DNA from: Treponema sp. UBA7590 | GTDB lineage: Bacteria; Spirochaetota; Spirochaetia; Treponematales; Treponemataceae | Assembly: GCA_002478955.1 (NCBI GenBank) | Contig: DLKK01000003.1 | Coordinates: 18,127 to 33,564 of the forward strand | Direction: 5' to 3' | Length of the DNA stretch: 15,438 nt | Shown here: one piece after another, positions 6,760 to 13,120 of the stretch | Layout: each line of letters begins with the position of its first letter | How positions within the stretch are numbered: the stretch's first letter is position 1 | Made by a program: the position numbers and the translations under genes | Notes under the pieces: model-generated | The model's input: the letters and a program-made list of their open reading frames with translations, nothing else | Told to the model about the DNA's origin: nothing | Database searches by the model: none

Positions 6760-8280
6760 ATGAAAAAATTATTCGGATTTATCCTTTTGGGCACGTTATT
6801 ATTAACCAGAATATTTGCAGCTCCAATGGATTCCACAGTCGGCTACAAAGATTTGCAATGGGAAACTTCTTTAGCCATGGCAAAAATGGCAGGTTATAAT
6901 CTAAAATTACTTGATGATGACATAATCAATTCGGAACAAAAAACTTATAAGGGAGAGTTAAAGATTTATTCCGTTCAGAACATTTCTGACAAAGCTGTTT
7001 CAAAGATTTGGTTTTACTTTCTTGACGATAAGCTTGTAAAAGTTACAGAACGGCTTAACAAGAGTGATATAAAAGAAGGAAAACTTGCAGCTCGCTATGG
7101 AAAATTCAATTCTTCCGGCATTCACAAAATAAAAGAAAATGCATATTCTGATGTCCATTCAAAGGACAATCTTGTAACAGATCTATCAATCTATATCCGA
7201 GTTTATTCAGATTATGCACTGGTTGAACTATATGACTGGAACACAATGATAAAATCAAACAGAAAAGTCATGTCTCTAATTGGAAAAGCCACAATTTCTG
7301 ATGAATTATATGAACTTTCTTACGACTTATTAAAAAACACGAATAAAACAAAAAAAATCAGCATGGCATTTATAGCCTTATCTTCTGATGCAAATAATAA
7401 ATTTGTGGAAAATTATGTAACAGACGCTCTTACCCAAGCGGTTTTTGAATGTGGAAATATAAAAATAATCGAACGTGCAAATCTTGAAAAAATTCTTTCA
7501 GAACAAAAATTCCAAGCCAGCGGAATTGTTGATGACTCGTCCGCAAAATCCATTGGTAAAATTGCCGGAGTAGATTATGTCTGCTATGGCGATATGAAAG
7601 ATATTGGTGAAGAAATAAATGTAAATGCCAGAATTGTTGATGTTGAAAGCGGTGAAGTCATTGCTATAAGCAGAACAACTGTAAAAAAAGATAAATATCT
7701 TAAAGATTATGCAAAACAGCAAATTGAAGTTGCCCGCCAGAAAAAAATAGAAGAAACAAAAAAAGCCGAAGAAGAAAAAAAACGAGTTGAGAACTTAGCA
7801 TGGAAAGTTTCCAAAGTAAGAAATGATTTTGACTCAGAAACTATTTACAGCTTTAAATGCATGAATCCTGACGGAACATTTTTATTCTTTGGTTATGAGA
7901 AAGGAGACAATCCGTTAAATTCAAGAGTAAGATGTTCTATTTCATGGAAAGGCTTTTCAGGATACTGGAAAGAGTTTGATTTTAAAGTTGACTCTGGAGA
8001 TATTTTGAAAATCTCTCAAAATGGAACAACACAATTTTATTGGGATAACAATCTCGGATGCAATTATGATAAGCGCTCTGATTCTTATGAATCTATTTAT
8101 AAAACTGATGCATCTGTATCTAAACAATTTTTTGATATGTTTATAAACAACAATGTAATTTATGTACGTGACACAAAAGCCGTCCGCCCATTCCAGACAG
8201 AAGGACTTTTGGATGTAATGGCCACACAGGGAATCACAAAAGAAGAAATTTATAAAGCCTTAGGAAATGAATCCTTCTAA
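6760..8280 (+). CDS. Secreted CsgG-like protein with N- and C-terminal extensions
   Basis: A 506-residue exported protein. Residues 1-20 are a signal peptide (ending RIFA). Residues about 25-165 form an unrecognised mixed domain (VGYKDLQWETSLAMAKMAGY). Residues about 199-308 fit the CsgG/LpoB-like fold: KKISMAFIAL, IKIIERANLEKILSEQ (234-249), SIGKIAGVDYVCYGDM (264-279) and NARIVDVESGEVIAIS (289-304). A charged helix (about 318-346, EETKKAEEEKKR) leads to a 160-residue C-terminal region that I do not recognise. The start at 6760 is chosen over 6748 because GGAG (6750-6753) is spaced six bases before it. The gene ends ahead of a strong terminator and is the last of the operon. CsgG proteins form outer-membrane pores, but no lipobox is present, so pore formation cannot be claimed. 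Confidence 0.8.
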   Translation: MKKLFGFILLGTLLLTRIFAAPMDSTVGYKDLQWETSLAMAKMAGYNLKLLDDDIINSEQKTYKGELKIYSVQNISDKAVSKIWFYFLDDKLVKVTERLNKSDIKEGKLAARYGKFNSSGIHKIKENAYSDVHSKDNLVTDLSIYIRVYSDYALVELYDWNTMIKSNRKVMSLIGKATISDELYELSYDLLKNTNKTKKISMAFIALSSDANNKFVENYVTDALTQAVFECGNIKIIERANLEKILSEQKFQASGIVDDSSAKSIGKIAGVDYVCYGDMKDIGEEINVNARIVDVESGEVIAISRTTVKKDKYLKDYAKQQIEVARQKKIEETKKAEEEKKRVENLAWKVSKVRNDFDSETIYSFKCMNPDGTFLFFGYEKGDNPLNSRVRCSISWKGFSGYWKEFDFKVDSGDILKISQNGTTQFYWDNNLGCNYDKRSDSYESIYKTDASVSKQFFDMFINNNVIYVRDTKAVRPFQTEGLLDVMATQGITKEEIYKALGNESF

Positions 8281-8299
8281 ATAAAAATCTATTCCACCT

Positions 8300-8352
8300 A
8301 ATAACCGTAATCTAAAAAAAAACAACAATGATTCAGATTACGGTTATTTTTT
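8300..8352 (+). terminator. Intrinsic terminator of the LPP20/CsgG-like operon
   Basis: A perfect 14-bp stem: AATAACCGTAATCT (8300-8313) pairs with AGATTACGGTTATT (8335-8348). The loop is 21 nt and A-rich. The stem runs into six Ts (8347-8352). Only the plus-strand orientation has a U-tract, so it serves the upstream operon rather than the converging ATPase gene. Confidence 0.85.
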
Positions 8353-8355
8353 ACA

Positions 8356-9669
8356 TCATCTATCCAAGAAATTCTTTACCAGCGGAATAGCATACAGAGG
8401 GATATCTTTCAAATTTCCATGATTTATATAATCCGACAATGAAAAACGAAATACTGTTGCTGGGTTATACTTTTCTCGATAAAGTTTCAGACTTTTTGCC
8501 TGAAGATTCACTTCGGCTTTTACTTCCACAGGAACAACGTTATCATCATTCTGAAAAATAAAATCAATTTCAGCAGAGCCGTCTTTGGAAGACCAATAAA
8601 AAGGCTCTATCTGAAATTCACTTACAAGCTGCTGACAGACATATTGCTCCGTAAGAGCACCTTTAAATTCTGTAAAAAGTTTATTTCCATCAAGCAAAGT
8701 TCTTGCACTCAAAAGTGTCATACTGCATAAAAGCCCTGTATCTAAAACAAAGATTTTAAATGCTTCCAAATCTTCATAGGCTTTTATCGGAATTCCAGGT
8801 TTGTTAACACGATAAACTTTCGTAATAAGCCCCGCATCAGTAAGCCAGTTGATTGCATTTTCATATCCGCGAGCACGAGCGCTTTCTTTTACCACCGAAT
8901 ACAAAAATTTTTTGTTTTCCTTAGCCAATTGACTTGGAACAGAATCCCAGACCTGCCTGATTTTATTTGCCACTTCCGAAGAAGTATGTTTTGAAACATC
9001 ATTTTTATAAGTTTCAAGAAGTTCCAGCTGAACACGCCGAACTTCATTAAAATCATTCGTTTCAATCCATGTTGAGACAACCTCCGGCATTCCTCCAATA
9101 AAAAAATAATATTTCAGAAACTCCTTCAACTCCGAAGAAAATGATTTTATAAGCTCAATATCAGGAGTTTTAGAATTTATCAGAGATTCATACTGTCCCT
9201 TTCCAATTGCTATCAAAAATTCAGAAAAAGAAAGTGGATATAGATTCAGAAAATTAACTTTTCCAACCGGAAACGAAACACCGTTATGCAATGAAACCCC
9301 AAGAAGAGAACCTGCACATATTATGTGATATTCTGGAGCTTGCTCATAAAAAAATTTAAGTGATGTAATAGCTTTTGGAATATCCTGAATTTCATCAATA
9401 ATTATCAGGGTGTTCTCAGGCTCAATCTTAAAACCACATAAAAGTTGAAATCCATTCAATAAGCGTTCTTTGTCAAATGGAGCTGCAAAAAGATTTTCCA
9501 AAACAGGATTTTCCTGACAAAAAAGGTAAGCCGTATTTTTATACTCAGACCTGCCGAATTCTTTCATAATCCATGTTTTACCAGTCTGCCTTGCACCTTG
9601 AAGGATAAGAGGTTTTCTATGAGGCGATCCTTTCCATTTTTTTAATTTTTCGATTATTCTTCTATACAT
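8356..9669 (-). CDS. AAA_14/DUF4143 ATPase
   Basis: A 437-residue cytoplasmic ATPase of the abundant but functionally unassigned AAA_14 + DUF4143 family. Walker A GARQTGKT lies at residues 25-32, Walker B LIIIDE at 88-93, and a sensor-like AGS at 119-121. DUF4143 begins around IGGMPEVV (about 195). The C-terminus has a restriction-endonuclease-like pattern, EIDFIF (Asp about 369) and PVEVK (Glu about 382, Lys about 384), common in this family. The start could be ATG 9669 or an in-frame TTG at 9684. ATG is preferred because the family starts MYRRIIEKL, though GGGG is spaced rather far upstream. A divergent promoter and three imperfect 32-33-bp repeats lie in its leader. The gene ends a few bases from the terminator of the convergent operon. 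A second, broken member of the family lies at 11663-12871. Confidence 0.88.
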   Translation of the reverse strand: MYRRIIEKLKKWKGSPHRKPLILQGARQTGKTWIMKEFGRSEYKNTAYLFCQENPVLENLFAAPFDKERLLNGFQLLCGFKIEPENTLIIIDEIQDIPKAITSLKFFYEQAPEYHIICAGSLLGVSLHNGVSFPVGKVNFLNLYPLSFSEFLIAIGKGQYESLINSKTPDIELIKSFSSELKEFLKYYFFIGGMPEVVSTWIETNDFNEVRRVQLELLETYKNDVSKHTSSEVANKIRQVWDSVPSQLAKENKKFLYSVVKESARARGYENAINWLTDAGLITKVYRVNKPGIPIKAYEDLEAFKIFVLDTGLLCSMTLLSARTLLDGNKLFTEFKGALTEQYVCQQLVSEFQIEPFYWSSKDGSAEIDFIFQNDDNVVPVEVKAEVNLQAKSLKLYREKYNPATVFRFSLSDYINHGNLKDIPLYAIPLVKNFLDR

Positions 9670-9684
9670 AACATTTTTCCCCAA

Positions 9685-9780
9685 ATCACGAAATTCTGAC
9701 GACTTTTCTAAAAATTATCACGAAAACCGGATGACTTTTTTAAGCAATCATCACATAATTCGAAGGACTTTTTTATTATC
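9685..9780. repeat. Three imperfect 32-33-bp direct repeats in the ATPase leader
   Basis: Plus-strand copies begin at about 9685, 9717 and 9750, each with ATCAC(G/A)...GACTTTT (GACTTTT at 9701, 9733 and 9766). Read on the minus strand, each copy carries AAAAGTC and ends in TTCGTGAT or a near match, and encodes a peptide like KSSEFRD or KSSGFRD. Copies two and three are in one frame. The 32-bp step to the first copy shifts the frame, and a TAA separates it from the ATPase frame, so no fused protein is made today. The repeats lie between the minus-strand -10 box and the ATPase start and should be transcribed. Confidence 0.65.
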
Positions 9781-9803
9781 TGATAAATATCTTTTCCGGT
9801 CAA
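9775..9803 (-). promoter_or_regulatory. Candidate promoter for the DUF4143 ATPase
   Basis: On the minus strand: TTGACC (9803-9798), a 17-bp spacer and GATAAT (9780-9775). Transcription would begin near 9768, giving a leader of about 100 nt that contains the 32-33-bp repeats. The -35 box is four bases from the -35 of the divergent promoter. Confidence 0.55.
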
Positions 9804-9807
9804 GTTT

Positions 9808-9836
9808 TTGACAATTGCCATTCGCTGGATTAAAAT
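9808..9836 (+). promoter_or_regulatory. Promoter of the 183-residue secreted protein gene
   Basis: TTGACA (9808-9813), a 17-bp spacer and TAAAAT (9831-9836). Expected start near 9843, about 23 nt before ATG 9866 and its AGAGG ribosome site. It shares a 14-base block, GTTTTTGACAATTG (9804-9817), with the promoter at 10469. Confidence 0.65.
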
Positions 9837-9865
9837 AATAAAATCATCAGAACAGAGGTAAATGT

Positions 9866-10417
9866 ATGAAGAAAATATTCGCGGCTATATTTTTTATGGC
9901 AATGGCAACTTTTTTATTTGCGCAAAACCTGAACGGCAGTAAAAATAATTCTTTTGAATTCAAGATTTCAGATTTGGTAGAAAAAGGATTTTATGATGAA
10001 ATCAAAATCAGAAACGGCAGCTCGTATGAACTTAAAAATATCCAGATTAAAATCGCAATCAATGGAAAAAGCATTAAACTTATTCCGATTGCAAATCTTC
10101 AGCCAGGAAACACAAAAAACTTTGACGGCAAACAAGATGACGACATGCACGACGAGCTGAAATATTTTTTTGGAAACGACGGAAAACTGAGCAAGGCAAA
10201 CCAGAACAGCATAATTTTTGATATAGATTTTGGCGACAACAACGAAAAAACAGCCATAAAAGATTTTTTCATCAAAAACAAGGATTTATACTTTTTTGTT
10301 GAAGATAATCCAGATTTTAAGAACACAGAACAAGCCGCCGAAAGTTCTGCAAAAATTGTAACAATTGACGGAAAAAGATACATACTCGTAGACGACAAGG
10401 CTTTTGAGATTCAGTAG
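9866..10417 (+). CDS. Small secreted protein of unknown family
   Basis: A 183-residue protein starting with a clear signal peptide (about 1-19, ending LFAQ), so it is exported to the periplasm or beyond; no lipobox. The mature part is rich in Lys, Asn and Asp and alternates short predicted strands (EIKIRNGSSYELKNIQIKIA, about 45-64) with helical stretches, which suggests a small beta-sandwich domain. I recognise no family. AGAGG (9855-9858 region) lies seven bases before the ATG. A weak hairpin (about 10430-10453) follows without a T-tract. The next gene downstream has a promoter of nearly the same sequence, so the two may be co-regulated. Confidence 0.75.
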   Translation: MKKIFAAIFFMAMATFLFAQNLNGSKNNSFEFKISDLVEKGFYDEIKIRNGSSYELKNIQIKIAINGKSIKLIPIANLQPGNTKNFDGKQDDDMHDELKYFFGNDGKLSKANQNSIIFDIDFGDNNEKTAIKDFFIKNKDLYFFVEDNPDFKNTEQAAESSAKIVTIDGKRYILVDDKAFEIQ

Positions 10418-10468
10418 AAGAATAGATTCTCACAGCTGAATAGATAAGCTGGTGGCAAATCATTGTTT

Positions 10469-10497
10469 TTGACAATTGAATAACACTGTTTTATAAT
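10469..10497 (+). promoter_or_regulatory. Perfect-consensus promoter of the out-of-frame lipoprotein gene
   Basis: TTGACA (10469-10474), a 17-bp spacer and TATAAT (10492-10497), matching the consensus exactly. Expected start near 10504, with GAGG (10517-10520) as the ribosome site for ATG 10528. Confidence 0.75.
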
Positions 10498-10527
10498 CAA
10501 AGAATACTAGAAAAATGAGGTAAAAGA

Positions 10528-11144
10528 ATGAAAAAACATTTTCTTTAATTTGCGTATTAAGCGCACTTATTTTCGGAGCAGCTTTTACAGGATGCGATGC
10601 CGACGACAACGATTTTATCGCACCACAGAATACTTGGGTTTATAAAGAAAATTCAAAAGCGGAAAATTCCTTTACTTATTCTTGGGGTGAAGGCGAAAAT
10701 AAAAAAACTGTAAATTTTGATATTTATGTTAATTACGCAACAACCGAAGATAGTATAAAATTCAAAGGGGAAACATCGGATACTGCTCAAAAAATTCAGC
10801 AAGGATTAAATGTTATTCTTGTTCCAATTGCAAATTCTGAAAATGAAAAATCTTCTGTAAAAGCTTTATTCAACCTTGCAGAATCTGCAAACATTGAGAA
10901 AATAGCTGTATATAAATCTTTTGGAAAGGAAGCAGAAGCTGGCAATGATGATTCAAGCGCAAAACCACAAACTCTAGGAACAACTGCCTGGACTATTATT
11001 TACAACTTAAACAGATTTGAAAGCATGGGTACAAAATCAATGTCAAATACAGCAGAAAACTTAACATTGATTACAGAAATCGGAAACTTAAATTGGAAAC
11101 GTGTACTTTACAATATGCTTGGTGATAAACTTTTAGGAGAGTAA
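10528..11144 (+). pseudogene. Lipoprotein gene with a one-base frameshift in a poly-A tract at codons 2-3
   Basis: A strong promoter, GAGG seven bases upstream, and ATG AAA AAA then C: this frame hits TAA after only six codons (TAA at 10546-10548). The -1 frame, entered from the six As at 10531-10536, is open from there to TAA at 11142-11144 without interruption (203 codons including the stop). One extra A would give a normal lipoprotein of 205 residues beginning MKKTFSLICVLSALIFGAAF and then TGC, with the lipobox Cys at about 23. The mature part has DADDNDFIAPQNTWVYKE and a C-terminal NWKRVLYNMLGDKLLGE; I recognise no family. The body is undamaged, so this may be a phase-variable OFF state, slippage-dependent expression, a recent mutation, or a sequencing error. 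No alternative ATG, GTG or TTG start lies in the open frame near the 5' end. Confidence 0.75.
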
Positions 11145-11168
11145 TTCAACCTTATAAAAATAATTTCC

Positions 11169-11211
11169 AAAAGCCAAAAATTGAAACAAAAATCAATTTT
11201 TGGCTTTTTTT
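11169..11211 (+). terminator. Intrinsic terminator after the lipoprotein gene
   Basis: A perfect 16-bp stem: AAAAGCCAAAAATTGA (11169-11184) pairs with TCAATTTTTGGCTTTT (11193-11208). The loop is eight bases and the stem runs into seven Ts (11205-11211). Confidence 0.85.
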
Positions 11212-11412
11212 ATGTCATCTTTATTACAAGTTTATCCACAAATTTAATATTTTAGCCAAACAAATCTTATTATCATCTATAAAAAAATTGCCCGGTCTTT
11301 TAGTTTTTATGGTTTCAATGTCAGTTGGTTCTGCAAAAACAAATTGCCTTATTATCTTTCTACTGCTGAAGAAAAAGGCGAAAGCATCCAAACCCAAATT
11401 CCTACATCCCAT
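11212..11412. other. Gene-free stretch before the 22-bp array
   Basis: No convincing gene seen. Short open frames on both strands (for example 11288-11581 on plus and 11412-11224 on minus) have no ribosome site or family resemblance. The last 22 bases before 11413 may be a worn outer unit of the 22-bp array, since they end CAT where the other units end CAG. Confidence 0.4.
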
Positions 11413-11544
11413 TCTGTCTGTGCATATTGCCCAGCTTGACTGTATAAGCGCCCCAGACAGATTGTACTTACGCCCCAGTTTGCTTGTACCGCTTATGCAG
11501 TTTGTCTGGGCCTGCTATACAGTCTGTCCGGGACAAGTGAAAGT
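11413..11544. repeat. Array of degenerate 22-bp tandem repeats
   Basis: Five consecutive units of exactly 22 bp, each ending in CAG: 11413-11434, 11435-11456, 11457-11478, 11479-11500 and 11501-11522. A partial sixth (11523-11544) opens TCTGTCCGGG. On the minus strand each unit begins CTG (CTGGGGCG in two, CTGGGC in one, CTGCATA and CTGTATA in the others) and ends ACAGACAAA or a near match, with a variable centre. Units two and three share GCCCCAG; units one, five and six share GTCTG or GTCCG-type starts. The stretch is more GC-rich than its surroundings. 22 is not a multiple of three, so the array is not a protein repeat; it is about two turns of DNA helix. It ends 119 bp before the DUF4143 pseudogene. 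Confidence 0.7.
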
Positions 11545-11662
11545 CGGGAAATTTTATATTTTAGGTCTTAAAAAATGTTAAGAAGTTTTAAAAGAGCAAA
11601 ATGTCATTATAACACTGCAAAGTACGTTCCAAAAAGAACAAAGTTTGCAGCAGGAGCTTTAA

Positions 11663-12871
11663 TTGATTAAGCGTGATGAATATCTGAATTCACATGGAAT
11701 CGATGATTCTCATATAATTCAGATTTCACTTGACAAAAAAGAATATGAAAATTTCAGAAATCCAAACAATCTTTATGAGCATATTCTGCAGAACATAAAT
11801 GAAACAGAAAAATTCTATATTTTTATAGATGAAATCCAGCTTTGCTACCGTGTAAAAAAAGAAGGAATAGATGAAACTTCCGTTCCATAAGAAGACAGGT
11901 ATCTTCTTTATACAACTTTCTATGATATTCTGAACGATTTGATGGCAAGAAAAAATCTAGATATTTATGTTACAGGAAGTAATTCCAGATTGCTTTCAAA
12001 AGACGTCGCAACAAATTTTCGTGACCGAGGATGTGAAATACAAATCTATCCACTGACATTCAGCGAATATTATGAATATTCCGGCCTGGAAAAAGCAGAT
12101 GCATGGGAAGAATACATGACCTATGGCGGCATGCCTCTTGCCATTCTTAAAAAAAATGAAACATAAAAAACAGAGTATCTGAAAAATCTTTTTACAAAGA
12201 TATACATTGCAGACATTAAGGAAAGATACAAACTTAAAAACGAAAAATCTTTAAGCTGTCTGATAGATGTGATTTTTTCTTCAGTAGGTTCTCTTACAAA
12301 TCCCCACAAACTTAATAATACTTTAACTTCTGTGCAGCATCTTAAGCTGTCTGATCATACGGTTAAGAATTATCTGGAATATCTTGAAGACTCTTTCATA
12401 ATTAAAAAAGCAAATCGATATGATGTAAAAGGGAAATCTTACCTTGATTATCCGTTGAAATATTATGCAGTTGATATTGGATTGAGAAATGCAAGATTGA
12501 ATTTCAGGCAGCAGGAAAGAAGCCATATCATGGAGAACATAATTTTTAATGAACTTGTCTCCAGAGGATACTCAGTTGATGTCGGAGTAGTTCAGGTTTC
12601 TTCAATGAAAAATGGAGTTCAGAAAAAAAGCAATCTTGAGATTGATTTTATTGTAAATCAGGGATTCAACAAGATTTATATTCAGTCTGCATTCAGCATT
12701 GATGCTCCTGACAAAAAAACTCAGGAAATAAAGCCGCTTTTAAATAGCGGAGATTTTTTCAAAAAGATAGTTGTCGTTGGTGGAAATCAGAAACGATACC
12801 AAGATGAAAACGGAATAACAATAATTGGGGTCATACCATTTTTACTGGAAAAGGACAGTGTGGAAAAATAA
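11663..12871 (+). pseudogene. Decayed AAA_14/DUF4143 ATPase (P-loop deleted, two in-frame stops)
   Basis: One continuous reading frame interrupted only by TAA at 11888-11890 and TAA at 12164-12166. It starts at TTG 11663, with AGGAG six bases upstream, as MIKRDEYLNSHGIDDSHII. Family members have about 35-40 residues with the Walker A loop between RDEYL and the equivalent of YLNSHGI. That block is absent, an in-frame deletion possibly between two YLN-encoding sites. Walker B (FYIFIDEIQ), YVTGSNSRLLSKD, TYGGMPLAI and the DUF4143 part (SDHTVKNYLEYLEDSFII, LEIDFIV, YIQSAFSI) remain well kept. Both stops sit where the surrounding sequence suggests Glu (P-E-E-D and N-E-T-E-K), each a GAA to TAA change. 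Decay looks recent, since there are no frameshifts. It belongs to a different subgroup from the intact ATPase at 8356-9669. Confidence 0.88.
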
Positions 12872-13084
12872 GAAAATTGGTGATGATGTCGGCTATATTT
12901 TTCTGAGCCACACAAATGCGGAAAAAACTAATCCTTCCGCTAAATTTGGTTTTCTCATACGTAAGTCACCGTACTTGCAGAAAAGACTGAAAAATCTGGA
13001 AAACTTGTGAATATCACAGAAAACCGGCTCAATTCGGAATGAGACTTGTATTTATGCCTCTCCATAAAAATAAAATAGAAAATA

Positions 13085-13113
13085 TTTATCAATTAAAAAA
13101 AAATCGCTATAAT
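13085..13113 (+). promoter_or_regulatory. Candidate promoter of mnmG
   Basis: A perfect TATAAT at 13108-13113, with a weak TTTATC (13085-13090) 17 bp upstream. The -10 box ends only seven bases before ATG 13121, so transcription would begin at or next to the start codon. The 249 bp between the pseudogene and mnmG otherwise hold no gene I can support. Confidence 0.5.
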
Positions 13114-13120
13114 TTGCACT

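Noticed and set aside
11413..11544. CRISPR array
   Set aside because: There is no constant repeat of 23 bp or more with unique spacers; all 22 bases of each unit take part in the degenerate repeat, and no cas genes are near.
11288..11581. Open frame of 97 codons on the plus strand across the 22-bp array
   Set aside because: No ribosome site, no family resemblance, and it is simply the lack of stops in a GC-richer repeat whose period is not a multiple of three.
11888..12166. UAA read as glutamate in this organism
   Set aside because: Both stops fit Glu positions, but UAA ends other genes in the window normally (for example deoC, pfk and lemA), and the same gene has also lost its P-loop, so it is a pseudogene.
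12825..13010. Small gene between the DUF4143 pseudogene and mnmG
   Set aside because: It overlaps the end of the pseudogene in another frame, and no ribosome site or recognisable product is seen.
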